DNA of 64,000 nucleotides from Takakia lepidozioides. Its lineage: Eukaryota; Streptophyta; Takakiopsida; Takakiales; Takakiaceae. Under the pieces are notes generated by a model. It saw only the letters and a list, made by a program, of their open reading frames with translations, had not been told where the DNA came from and searched no databases. The DNA is taken from positions 55,678,001 to 55,742,000 of the forward strand of contig CM060733.1 in NCBI GenBank assembly GCA_030704615.1. The letters are read 5' to 3'. Shown here piece by piece: positions 46,684 through 57,289 of this stretch; position 1 is the first letter of the stretch; each line of letters begins with the position of its first letter. The position numbers were made by a program, and so were the translations under genes.

Positions 46684-47558
46684 ATATGGATCCAGGGGAC
46701 CAGTGAGCTTGGCTTGCGGTCCCGATACAATGGTACGCCATCCTTTTCGGATAGTAGAACTGTACTGCTGCCAGTACCTCAGACTCTGGCCACAGAAAGG
46801 TCCGACATATGTCTTGCCTACTAGTAACCTGTTTTGCTCGAACTAAGATATTACTATATCGTTCACTTGCTTCCACGTGCATGTATTTTTGTATGTTGGA
46901 GGGTTCATGTTTTTCTGCTTTCCGAAAACTTGCTTTCCTCATTCGACCTCCGACAAGGAAATGCGGCGCCGCATTTCCAAGTATCGTCGTAGGTACTGGC
47001 AGAGGCGGCCTTCGCCAACACCAAACCGCTCCAAAATTTCGCACGTGCGAACCCTAATGCGGCACCTTATTTCCCAGTTCAGTTGCAAACCTTTCCCGCC
47101 GAATACCCGAAGAAGACAGAATTGTGAAGTACTGCAGACTGTATTGGTGCAGACTCCATTGGTTCAATCGCGGCAAAAGGGTCAGCTTCATTCCAATGTT
47201 AAGGCATGTAAAACCGCGGAATACTCTATACAGGCCAGTATGCGACATCATTTTGCAGTGGTATACTGGATTTCCCGTTGCACGGTCACTTATTTCCATG
47301 AGCGGATCTAAAAAACCATGAGCGGACTTGTTACTGACGACATATCTTTCGCCGCATTACATGATCTGGAACGTCCAAAAACGGCAAGGTCAAAAAAAAA
47401 AACTATTATTTTAATACTTGTTTAATCTGCCGCATTTCCAAATTTGGAGGAGTCCGCTCATGAAATCCGCGTATCTTAGACTTCGGCTCACCGCTCATGC
47501 GGCTCATGCGGCTCATGGCTCATGGCTCATGGTTTCTGCTCATGAAATAGTAAACCTC
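46684..47558 (+). other. 3' flank and right terminal region of T2
   Basis: Same order as 6367-7230 of T1: a single complete palindrome at about 46960-46981, noncoding AT-rich DNA, CATGAGCGG repeats at 47297 and 47318, GGCTCATG tandem units at 47480-47545, and the tip GAAATAG at 47550 followed by taaacctc. Retroelement B sequence starts at 47559. Confidence 0.75.
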
Positions 47559-49223
47559 CAAACACTCATGTCCAATAGAACTGAACTCTCTGTGGCTAAC
47601 AAGGCTTGGAAGGAATCTGGCTGCTGCCTATGCGAGTTTGGTTGAACCTCATGCAAAGCGCATGGAGGCTTTAAAGCAGCAGATAGATGTGTACAGGCTC
47701 ACAGAGGAGCAGACTCTCAAGGGTGCCACAAGCAACTTGGTGGATAACCACCTTATGCAGGTCTGGTTAGCACAAGGCCCAGTGGAGGGCAAAGCACCAC
47801 GAAAGCTCACCCAAAGCGAGATGAATGAACTCAGACTCCAAGTGCAGAACATTGCCACAACTACTATAGACAATGTCTATAGTAGGATAGCGGAGTTACA
47901 GGAAGATGTAGACGGACTGCAGACTCAAGTGGAAGACCTCACTTCAAATATCGACAAAAGAGCCTATATACCTGAGGAACAGTTAATGGCTTCTTATTTA
48001 CAAGCCAGAACTTTGGCTTTTCAGTCTTCTTCACAGGAGGTGCAGGAGATGCCAATGATACAAGAGCCAGTACCACCAGCACCACAACAAGTCACTGTAC
48101 CAGTAGCTGAACCTGTTGTTACTACAACCACACCACAGCCACCACAACCACCATAGCCTGAGGTATGGGGCAATGCTGCTTTTAACCCACCTAAAACTCC
48201 AGCTGCAGGGAGTACAGTAGGGCTATGATTATGCCATTCAACCAAATTCCCATCATGTTGGATTTGGCTTGGAAAGAATTTAGTCCTCCGCAGTCATTCG
48301 CACATTACTACCAAATCATGCGCATTTGGTTGCCAGTGGCAACTAGGACTAAAGTTCTTCCGAACAATCGACATATTGAGGATCATCACTTTGCGCAATA
48401 CTGGCGTGAGGCAAGTACAATGTTGAAGGAATTAATTGCCTTCCAAGTTGTACATGGATTCATTTATACCAAGACCAAGGAGGTAGCAAGTATTGTCATG
48501 GGATGCGGGTTATACTACGCTGCTTGTTTTCTGGTACGTTATCACATTGAGCAGCACAAGATGCAATCGCGCTTTCTGAGTTATTCCAGTGGGGATCATT
48601 GGGTCTTACCTTCAGTGCCACCTCATATGTACCTATATGAGGCAAAAATTATGATGCAAAAGGATTCTCAAATTCGTTCATGGTTTCAAGCCGCCTGGAA
48701 CAATTTGTCAACACAGAAATTCGGCATTGATGATATTTTCTATAAGGGACATGTGGCATGGAAATACTTGCACGGTGCACAAGTAATTGGTACCCCACTC
48801 ACCTGGACAGACAAGGAACTCAGTGTCTTCACCAATTTTGCTGTTCAGCGTTTACAGCAAGTTTTAAAATATAAACTTCCAGACATGGTAGGACAACATT
48901 GTATGCCCCAGAGGATTCCACAAAAGTTCTACAATTAAACACCTGAGAGGCGATGAGGATTCTGATACAACTGTTTCTTCAGCGGATTCTTTTGACATGG
49001 GAGAAGACTATGCAATTCAGATGGCAGAGAAGAAGCGACGGGGGTCTCCTATGCCTGAAAGGTTACCTCGATATCAGCCTCCAGAGGGCCTCACTTATCC
49101 GGGTAGTGTTCAAACATCTCCGTCAACCAGTGACAGACCTCGGGCTCGTACACACAGTCCGCCACGAAACTCTCAACGTCAGAAAGGTGCTCACTCACAA
49201 AGGTTTGCTAATCGCAACCAGTA
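47559..49223 (+). pseudogene. Second copy of the extra B ORF (C-terminal half)
   Basis: Homologous to 29505-31163. Frames 47638-48156 (coiled coil MNELRLQVQNIATTTIDNVY, Pro/Thr linker, premature TAG at 48154), 48225-48938 (WKEFSPPQSFAHYYQIM, WVLPSVPPHMYLYEAK) and 48997-49224 (Arg/Ser tail). In the 48225-48938 part this copy reads longer without a break than the first copy, so it is the better guide to the intact protein. Its 5' side is cut off by the end of T2. Confidence 0.75.
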
Positions 49224-49224
49224 A

Positions 49225-50064
49225 GGACACTTATACGGGATCTGTAGGGTACCCTTAATTTTTGCACAGACTGAGACCAACATGAGCCTTAGGGGTGACA
49301 GCAGCGCACTTTAGAAGGGGTTACACAGCCTGTCACGTCACAGCCGACACAGCCAAACACAGTCGCACAGCCAGTCACAGCTGGTCACAACCGGTCACAA
49401 CCCATCACAGTTTCACACAGCCAGTCATAGCTTGACACAGCTGTCACGACCATAGGGAAATGATAGCAGGACAGGGAACGACTGTGGGGAACAACACCTG
49501 CGAAGTGAACATGTTAGTTCACGGACGACGGTTAGTGAGGGAAGCGGTTAAGAACAACGGGTAGGAAGATAAAAGGATGAGCAAGGACTTGAGGGAGAGA
49601 CTGGGGGTCATGCATGAGAGGGGATCGGGCGGAGAGCAAGAACGGAAGCAAAGATGGAGGAGGAGAGATGATTAGTAGATGCTTGTTATATGCAAAGCTG
49701 TAGTGATATTGTAGAGTAGATTAGAGACACAATGGGTTCGGCCTGATACCTGATAAATCATAATCTGATACTTATACGATACAATCACACTGTGTAGAGA
49801 GATCTGAGTGAAGCTGTGGAATGAATGGATGAGTTGATGGAATCCGATAGATTGATGAAGCAAACTGATACTTAATTATCAATAGTAAGGTAGCTAACAT
49901 GAATGCGGAAAGGAAAACAAATAGGAAACACCCCCATGATACACTAGCTGTAGGTCATGACTGATTGTTCTGAGCGGGCTGAGTACTTAGAGATTTCCAA
50001 CTCTTCTATCTTGGAGTTTCCGCCTCGGATAGCGAAGGGATGGGTGAGTAAAAGCCGCGCGACA
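49225..50064 (+). repeat. LTR B3 (outer 3' LTR of B, start deleted)
   Basis: Homologous to LTR B1 from GGACACTTATACGGG onward and ends GCGCGACA, followed by the AGGGG duplication. The first LTR bases and the polypurine tract are missing; the gap is bounded by a short GGACAC/GACAC repeat, suggesting a microhomology deletion of roughly 65 bp. Confidence 0.9.
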
Positions 50065-50972
50065 AGGGGTCAACTTGAGGCCCAAGACTCTCACTACCTG
50101 CAAGGGGATGGCAGACATGGTACATCCAATATCTACAACACATGGAAAACTCAAATGATGCACATGACATTGTGTGATCAAGGGACTTATGTCATGCACT
50201 TGACATTTCTTGGCTAGTTCACAATGCAAAGCCTTAAAGTTAGTTGATAACATGACCCTCTTCTTACTTGCATCAACAGGGTGCTGCTTCCCATGACCTC
50301 TTGTCCCCTGCCCAAGACATCTTTTTAGTTTAAATGTGTGTGGGCAGCCTGGATGGAAGACCCTGCCTTCTTCTTCGCTTTGCTATAATCAGCATAGCCC
50401 TCAAGGTCAGGACATACCTTAGTGTAATGCTCATCACTGCCACAAATATAACAAGGAGCAAACTTCCTCTCATAAGTAGCCCATGTTTGTGTCTTACCTC
50501 TGAACCCTCCACCTTTATCTCTCTGCTGATCTTTGGGTTTGTATTCAGCTCTTTGTTGGTCTCTGGGTCTCCACTCAGTCCTTTGCTGATCAGCCTTCAA
50601 GGCTGCAAATTGAGTAGCTATGCTTTTTCCCAACTCACCCACAGTGTGAGCCAATTCTCGCAAAGCAGAGTCACTAGACTCAGATCCTACAGGAGAGGTC
50701 TCTCTCTCATCGAGTGTAGCGGCCATGGTGTCTTCATGATCCATATAAGGGATCTGAAATTTCACATGGTGTCGCCTTTCCTTTGCTCAGCCTGGTCCCT
50801 AAGCTTAAGACTAACCTCATGCAACATCTCATCACTATCCCTGAAAGTGCGACGTTGTCCCCGGGCTTTCACTTCTGCTGGCATGCCTCTCAAGAAGTGT
50901 TGTCTTAGCAACCTCTCCCTAATAACAACATCTTCAGGCACTTGTTCAACAGCAGCAGCCCATTTGGGCGTG
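50065..50972 (-). pseudogene. Gag nucleocapsid and protease N-terminal part of element A
   Basis: Minus strand. 50972-50760 reads IRERLLRQHFLRGMPAEVKA and SLKLRDQAEQRK, the end of a Ty3/gypsy capsid. 50765-50325 continues with an Arg/Gln-rich part and one CCHC knuckle, CYICGSDEHYTKVC. 50253-50065 has the protease N-terminus VVDIGCTMSAIPLQVVRVLG, where Asp-Ile-Gly replaces the usual Asp-Ser/Thr-Gly. This is the upstream half of the element whose pol lies at 9639-13577; the two were separated by insertion of B. Homology to gag fades at about 50972. Confidence 0.75.
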
Positions 50973-51490
50973 TAATGTACCCATATGCAACGAGCGTGCC
51001 AAACATGAATGGTTGATATGAATCACGGGTGTGAAATCTGTAGTGATTGACATATAAGTCTGCAATACCCTGAGTAAGTTTGCATCGCTTTTTCTATGGT
51101 GGATGTCTTGGCTGTGATTTCTTGGCTGTGCTTTGTATAAAGCAACTGAACATTTACAACTCAAGGGCATGAATCAATTGTGTGTAAATTGGGTATCAAA
51201 CAAGGATGATGCTTGTCTTGTCTTGGAGTCCCACCCTCCCACCCTGAATTTTCTGGTACTTTGAAATATACAGGATTCAGACATTTGAGAAGATGTACAT
51301 GGAAGGAGGTGTTAGATGGTGCCCTGTAAAGAGCTGATTTGTCGTTAATTTGACAAAGACCTTATTTGGTCTTGTCCATGTCCCGACAAGACATAGTATC
51401 TTCCCTCTCTTCTTTGACCAGTGTACTTATGTGGTGTTTGTACACACCATCTACCCCTCTCCTTTCTTGTTCCATCTTTCTCATGTTAAG
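50973..51490. other. Diverged sequence upstream of element A gag
   Basis: No supported gene. It may include the rest of the A leader or 5' LTR, but no copy of the presumed 3' LTR (8560-9376) is recognisable here by eye. Confidence 0.3.
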
Positions 51491-51493
51491 GTA

Positions 51494-51780
51494 CTAATGT
51501 TTGAAGTCAGTGCTCAAATGAACAAAGCTACGGAAGAGGTCATGATACGTACATTCCGCATGAGCATGCAAGGAGAAGCCAGTGATTTGTTGCTTGTTGC
51601 TTTGAGTGGTGAAGAAAAACTGACTTGGGCCAAGGTTAAAAGAAGAGCCCTCATGATCTTTAAACCTGCGGAGAGGCCTTTGGATAGCCTTGACAAACTT
51701 TGTGGCCGGCCATACAAGGAGGGTGAGTCTCTTTGGCAATACTTTTTAGAGCTATCATGGGCAAATTGCAGGTTTGGGGG
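51494..51780 (+). pseudogene. Gag-capsid-like fragment on the + strand
   Basis: Within the 51350-51907 frame, residues MNKATEEVMIRTFRMSMQGE, ASDLLLVALSGEEKLTWAKV and YKEGESLWQYFLELSW follow the pattern of a retrotransposon capsid (tW..vk..l...F; E.l..Y...l). It is opposite in strand to element A. No neighbouring pol or LTR is visible, so it would be an isolated remnant. A chance ORF cannot be ruled out. Confidence 0.25.
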
Positions 51781-51909
51781 AGGTAATCCAAGGTCTTATC
51801 AAGCCATTGCAAGGTTACCATGGATATGGCTTTCCATGGCTCTGGCTTATCATGGATCTGATTTTTCAGAACATAGTAACATAGGCTGGAACAGATTGAT
51901 ATCATGAAC

Positions 51910-52400
51910 CTGCTGAGAACTTATGTGGGTACCTTCATAGTTCAAGCAACTGCCATACCAAACAATTCACTGCCCATGCAGTATGTACCTTGAAAGAAAC
52001 CAGCAGTAATCTTCTGAGTCAAAACAATATGCAAGGGTTTTCTTTAAAAACACTGGGATGTCCAAGAGTACACCATGGTACTTTTTAAGTTAAAACAGCA
52101 GAACCAGATCTGTTTTGCTTCAAGGAACAGCTCCAAAGACCCTGTTTGGTAAATTTACAGCGCCAGTATACCATATGAGAAACCCATCACTACGAAATGG
52201 TTGATCGTAGTGTAAAACGGGGCTGTTTCAAGGCCCAGAGCATTAAACTCAAAGAACTTTGTATCATAAACCAATCAACAGAGTAGTTCCATACAGCCAA
52301 GGGTTCACATAGATGTTAGGGGTTTGTGAGGAAACCAGCAAATACCCCATGTGGCTCTGAAAATACAGTTGTAGGTCCGAGCAATGTAAGTTAAAACAAC
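51910..52400. other. No recognisable gene
   Basis: AT-rich sequence without a convincing ORF or repeat that I can see. Confidence 0.4.
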
Positions 52401-52499
52401 ATACATGGGCCTGTTTTACACTTGAATGGAAGTTTAAAGCACATCCCCGTGGAAGCAGCATTCGAAGTAGTAAAGTGCCGCAGGGAAGTATGCAACATT

Positions 52500-53002
52500 A
52501 TTCCATCTTCTCTGCATTGTCCATATCCTCTGCAAGCTTTACAAATCAAATCAAGTGATGTCCCTCACCTGCGCCCGTCCCAAAAACCATCGCAAATGAC
52601 AATTTGTGTGTTAGTGAGGATGCGCAAGGTGAGTTATAGGACATCACACTTGCTATCGATGTCAGAGATGATTCCTAAAGCAAGCATTAGATGAAAAGAC
52701 AAGCAGAAGCAACATTTTCCAGAATCCTTTAAAGCTTGTGGAATGAATGTACTCTGTGACATGGCATCCAAGATCTGGCATTCAATCAAAGCAAACACAA
52801 AGGGTTTGCTGAAGGGTAGAGAGGAGCTTATCAACACCATTAAGCTTCCATAGATCCTATAGGGCGCCGCTGCAGCATAAACGAACAATGACCAATTCTC
52901 CATAAAGCACGGCAGCAGCTTGTCTGCCAGTTCGTGAATTGAAGATACCAGCATAGGAGCAGCAAATTCGGTTATAACCGCACCTCCCAATGAAATTGAC
53001 AA
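52500..53002 (-). CDS. Exon-like block, unknown gene (copy 1 of a repeated block)
   Basis: Minus ORF 53002-52634 reads SISLGGAVITEFAAPMLVSS, IHELADKLLPCFMENWSLFV and ALGIISDIDSKCDVL, with the composition of real helical protein. Just past it, 52619-52563 reads RILTNTQIVICDGFWDGRR and then a consensus donor GTGAGG. Related text (DIEDKC; then ILTN and a GTGAGG donor) occurs at 55.2-55.35 kb on the same strand. This looks like exons of a host gene or a repeated captured fragment. I do not recognise the family. Confidence 0.35.
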
Positions 53003-53079
53003 CGCGGAATCAAGCCGCTAAGTCATCAAGCCGCCATCACGCAGCTCCAGGGAAAAACCAAAGCCCAAGTGTCGGGTTG

Positions 53080-53420
53080 TTAGGTTTAGAGAGGTGATCA
53101 AACACGCACCCTGCGATTTCATCCGGTCTGGATGAGAAATCGCATGAAGCTGATAGGTCATTTTCGTGGGATTTTATCCACTAGAGATGAAATCAGTAGG
53201 TTTCCATAATGTCATCCATTCTGGGTGACATCCGACAAGGATGAAAAACCAACCATTCATTAGGTTTAAACCAGCTCATATTCAGGATAGATGAAATTTC
53301 GAACCCCTCAAGACCATAATTCACACCCTAAATGAATTGAATGGTGAGAATAACAAATCCTTGGAAAATAAAAAATCAGATCATCCGTTAGGTTTTCATC
53401 CGGTATGGATGAAAACTAGA
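53080..53420. repeat. TTTCATCC...GGATGAAA palindrome cluster 1
   Basis: Imperfect short palindromes TTTCATCCGGTCTGGATGAG (53115), ATCCACTAGAGATGAAAT (53177), CATCCATTCTGGGTGACATC (53215) and CATCCGGTATGGATGAAA (53397). The same family recurs at 55715-56340. Confidence 0.65.
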
Positions 53421-53489
53421 AAACATGGATGAAAGAACATACACCAGTACCATAGAGGCCATGGTAATGGCAAAGATTCCAAGAGATTT

Positions 53490-53642
53490 ATTGGAGGGAG
53501 AGACAGAGGGAGACAGAGGGAGAGAGGGGGCAACAATGATAAAAAATGGGTGGGGGGGGGGGGGGGTTTGACTGAGCAGCTGCTGCTCAGTCACTCCCCT
53601 CCCACCTTCCTTTTTTTTCCTGATCTGTCCCTGTCCCTCCCT

Positions 53643-53709
<67 letters not shown>

Positions 53710-53720
53710 GTGGTGCTCTC
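53490..53720. repeat. G-tract/C-tract hairpin 1 and (TC)n microsatellite
   Basis: GGGGGCAACAATGATAAAAA, a run of 14 or more G, then TGACTGAGCAGCTGCTGCTCAGTCA and a C-rich arm (in this copy the C arm is interrupted). It is followed by CCTCCCTCCC and an uninterrupted (TC)n run at about 53650-53704. Two more copies of the hairpin are at 56.4 and 57.3 kb. Confidence 0.8.
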
Positions 53721-53729
53721 AAAAGCAAA

Positions 53730-55100
53730 ACCCACAGAGGGAAAGAGGGGGTAGAAAAAGTTAAAAAGAGAGAGGGAGAGAGTGGGAAGATATTCATGTC
53801 ATGTCAAGACATGGACAAGACCAACTAGGGTCATTGTCAATTAAAGACATAAAGCCCATGACAGGGCACCATCTAACACTTCAGTCTTGTCATAGCATAC
53901 CAAGTGACGACACCCATTCAGTCATGATAAAACAGGGTGGGAGGGCGGGGTATATTCATATTCATATTCTTGTCATGTACCCTAGTGACCCTCTTGCAGA
54001 TTGCAGCCTCAGATTACATCATCTGTAGTTATCCATAAGATATGCATCATGCAAGATATCATGGGTATATAAGAACTTCTTGCCACATTACAGATCCAAG
54101 ATATGTATACACAAGTACCTTGAAGTGATCCAAGACAGGCACTATGCAAGGCTCCAAGGGTATGTAAGAACAGCTGCCCTACACAATTCATGGAATGTAC
54201 ACACAAGCAACTGGAAGGACCAGCCTGCATTATACACTTCGGGCACGCACCAAGTAAACTCTGGGCATGGCAAACTGTTGCAGCACATTCCATTGGCCAC
54301 TTGTAAGTATCCCAAGACGTGCATCGTGCAAGGCCTTCTCGATAGGTAAGAACAGCCTGCCATTGTACAGATTCAAGACCTGTGTACACAGGAATCTTGC
54401 TGGACCAGCCTGCAGTTAATCAAACTCCAAACATGCAACCAAGTGACCACTTTGGGCATGACAAGACAGACTGCAACTTCATTCTACACCATGTACAGTT
54501 GCCCCAAGATATGCATCATGTAAGGCATTTTGGCATGGAAGAAAGGCCTGCCATGTCACAACATCAAGATATGGACACTCATACATTTTGAGTGCCCGAG
54601 ATCAAGCCCACTTGGCCAAAATAAATCATACAATGCAGGTGGCTGTTCTGATGGCAAAATGAGGCAACTAATCACTGGCCAAGGTCCATTAGAGCTTACC
54701 ACCACTATTTCCCAGGAGGCTAATGCCATGTTTTGCAAGTAGAACCTCACTATACTCCATTCCACATCAAATCCAGGCCTAAAAGAGGCCTGTCATTGCC
54801 TTATCAGGCTGCCATCTGTAAAAAAACCGGGCCTCCTCTTCCTTAGAACCTAACAGCCACTGATGCCTTTACCCTTAAACCATCATTCCTCTTTTAAGGC
54901 CAAAACTGTACCTAGTCTAAAAATCCACAGGCAATGCTGTCAAAGATTCAAGACAGGTTAAGATTCAGATGCTATGCTTCAAGAGACAGACCTGCCAGGC
55001 CGAAATGCTCCATCAACGGCAGCAAAACATAAGTAAAAAATAAGCATCAACATGTCAAACCGGGAGCAAGCGGGCCGAAATTAGGGCTGCAGGCAGCTGC
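53730..55100. other. No recognisable gene
   Basis: Mixed low-identity repeats; CAAGATATGCATCATGCAAG-like phrases recur at about 54040, 54130, 54310 and 54495 (roughly 90-190 bp apart), suggesting an old degenerate tandem repeat. No supported coding region. Confidence 0.35.
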
Positions 55101-55139
55101 CAAGTCATGAAGCCATACAGAGTATGTTCCTTTTGCTCA

Positions 55140-55613
55140 CATCCTTATCTACAAGCTCAAGAGAATTCAAAGCAAGTAGGGATCCTCACCTGGTCCCATC
55201 ACAACCCCCCACAAAAACCAACAGGTTAGTGAGGATTGTGGAACCCCAATTGAATCACATACCCCTACACTTGTCTTCGATGTCAACTAAGAACCTCAAA
55301 AGCAAGAGAGAAAAACATGAAGTAAAAGGAACCCTAATCACCAAAAGCACCTTGAACGATTGGGGAAGGTAACTGTGCGCCATCGCCACCAGCAAGCCAC
55401 CTCCTGCACAGCTAAGGAGAAGCGAAGCATACCAGCATCATTGCTAGGTTTAAGAAGGGAGAGAGATATACTTCCCCACACAAGCGCCGCTGCGAAACAT
55501 AAAAGCCAGAGGAGGGAAATAGACGATGCAATCACAGCAGGGTCTCCCGCCTGTGAGAAGAGACAAAACGCCGCCATCGTGCATCCCCAGGAGGTCGTCC
55601 GGCATGGGCACAA
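55140..55613 (-). CDS. Exon-like block, unknown gene (copy 2) with one membrane segment
   Basis: Minus ORF 55613-55338 begins with several Met and reads MAAFCLFSQAGDPAVIASSI, followed by one strongly hydrophobic stretch (SLLWLLCFAAALVWGSISL), a likely transmembrane helix. Downstream on the same strand LVDIEDKC (about 55285) and ILTN (about 55240) match copy 1 at 52.5-52.65 kb, and GACCAG followed by GTGAGG at about 55190 is a donor-like site. Coding status is uncertain. Confidence 0.25.
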
Positions 55614-55699
55614 AGCAGCAGAGCTCAGACACCATAACTCTCAGCCCGCAAGCTCAGAAGCACGAGGAGTGCTACTGACGGCGGGAGAGACACCCTAGG

Positions 55700-56345
55700 G
55701 CAATGCCCGATTTTTCATCCGTGCAGGATGAGTAATCAACACCCCTTATTTCGAAACCCGATGGATGTCATCCGTTAGCTAGGTTTAAACAATAGGTTAT
55801 AGGGTAGGGGTTAGGGTTTCACTCCTTAATTAGCCATAATTAAGGGTAATTAAACAAAGGTCCAGGGCCATCATAGGTTGCATATTTCATCCAGTTCAGA
55901 TGAAAAAGTTAATAAGTTCATCTAGTTGGAGAAGGTCCGTCAATAGGATGGAAAGACAATACATATCATCCAAGGCAACGATTTCTCATCCTAACAGGTA
56001 ATCCATCATCCCCTAAGAAAAGCCTCATCCAGTACCGAAAAAAAGGCCATAAAAGAGGAATAAAACGAATTAATATCCTGATATTTTTCATCCGGTATGG
56101 ATGGAAAAATTATAGATAGGATGCCAGTGTCAACCCCTACAGAGGTAATTCCTCATTATCTGGTGACTCATCTGGTATAGATGAAAGTCAATAAAAGAGG
56201 AATGAAAAAATCATAGACCCATTTTAGAGGTATTTTAGTGTCCACCCAGGTAATTCATCCGGTATGGATAAAAAATCTTTACAGGGCGGATGAAAACACT
56301 GTTTAGAATCCATCCGGTATAGATGGAAAAACATGAAAAAAACAC
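55700..56345. repeat. TTTCATCC...GGATGAAA palindrome cluster 2
   Basis: At least six imperfect copies, e.g. TTTCATCCAGTTCAGATGAA (55886), TTTCATCCGGTATGGATGGA (56086), CATCTGGTATAGATGAAA (56168), CATCCGGTATGGATAAAA (56256) and CATCCGGTATAGATGGAA (56310). The arms pair and the loop varies (GGTAT, AGTTC). Confidence 0.7.
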
Positions 56346-56369
56346 TGATACAACCGGCCAATTCCGAGG

Positions 56370-56540
56370 AGGGAGACAGAGGGAGAGAGGGGGCAACAAA
56401 AGAAAAGAAAAAATGTTGGGGGGGGGAGTGACCAAGCAGCTGCAGCTGCTCAGTCACCCCCCCCCCCACATTTTTATTTATTTTTGGTTTCCTGGTCTCT
56501 CCCTCTCACTCCCTCTCTCTGTCCCTATCTCTCCCTTTTT
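56370..56540. repeat. G-tract/C-tract hairpin 2
   Basis: GGGGGCAACAAAAGAAAAGA, G-run, GTGACCAAGCAGCTGCAGCTGCTCAGTCAC split about its centre, C-run, then pyrimidine-rich CTCTC tract. The A/G-rich left arm pairs with the T/C-rich right arm only partly in this copy. Confidence 0.8.
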
Positions 56541-56544
56541 TTTA

Positions 56545-57280
56545 AGCTCCCGACGAGATGAGTTTAAGGTCAGATGGTAGGGTCAGCTGCAGCATATGTC
56601 CAACACAGGATATCCTAAGTTAATCGACTTTATATCTTGGAAACAGGACCGCCCACCGACCTGTCAAACAGGCTAAGTCCTGGCAGAAGACAGTAGAAGA
56701 GATTCTCAAGGACCTGGAGCTGGAACCGCAAGTCTTCACCCTGGTGGATAAATCTGACTTAGAGGCTGTAGTGTCCAACCATGTCTGTTGCCATGAGATT
56801 GTCTGATGAAAATGAAGTTAGGCAAAAAACTTTCCTGAACTTGTTTCGAGTGTATGACATGGGGGAGGAGATCTTGGATGACCTCAAGGGTCTACCCACT
56901 CTCGGCACTAGACTGAAATTTAAACTCGGGGCAGGAAGCCTTCCTTTGATAAGCAAACAGAAGCAGAGAGGATCGGGAGAGTGCAATTGCCCGTTGTGTT
57001 GGCAACCTGAAGACATTATTCATTTTCTGATGCATTGTCCGGGGTTCTCTCACCAAAGAGACTCTCTCTTCAAATCTATCAAGGGAACCTCTGTTTACCA
57101 ACTTTGAAAGTCTCAAGGCTGAGCCAAAAGCCCAGGCCCTCCTGAGGCCTAGTTATTAGGCAAATCACACACAGCAGATTGATGCTTGTGTGAAGGGATT
57201 TGTAGAGGATATCTGGAAAACCCGGATTAATTCTATATATGAAGGTAAGTCTTACTACCAACGTCAGCCCCTGACAGAGG
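56545..57280 (+). pseudogene. LINE reverse-transcriptase C-terminal fragment, copy 1
   Basis: Starts after TTTTAAGCTCCCGACGAGAT. ORF 56781-57107 has FKLGAGSLPLISKQKQRG and the zinc-binding CNCPLCWQPEDIIHFLMHCP found at the end of non-LTR retrotransposon ORF2 proteins. Upstream frames (WKQDRPPTDLSNRLSPGR region, 56640-56780) are its broken continuation. There is no RT catalytic core, so it is a 5'-truncated or shuffled fragment. Confidence 0.6.
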
Positions 57281-57289
57281 CAGGTTCTG

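Larger units (their letters stand above)
32354..47558 (-). mobile_element. Giant TIR DNA transposon, copy T2 (about 15.2 kb) with methyltransferase-like cargo
   Basis: Left tip CTATTTCATGAGC at 32354 is the reverse complement of the right tip GCTCATGAAATAG ending at 47550. Both ends continue with CATGAGC repeats, and the shared right end with T1 runs to 47558. Inside are a paralogous divergent gene pair (32.8-34.4 kb), a palindrome array (34.6-35.3), a ParB-like/DNA methyltransferase-like gene (35.4-39.6), a transposase (39.6-42.8), the main palindrome array (43.2-44.95) and the N-terminal/SWIM chimera (45.5-46.7). The right flank is retroelement B sequence. The left flank is not the matching B sequence, and no 8-9 bp duplication is seen, so the left junction has probably been rearranged. 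Confidence 0.8.

Noticed and set aside
49987-50253. Single 88-codon protein ending inside LTR B3
   Set aside because: Only the 50253-50065 part is element A protease; the rest is LTR sequence read by chance after the insertion point.
53550-53828. ORFs of Ser-Leu or Arg-Glu repeats across the (TC)n tract on both strands
   Set aside because: Simple-sequence translation only.
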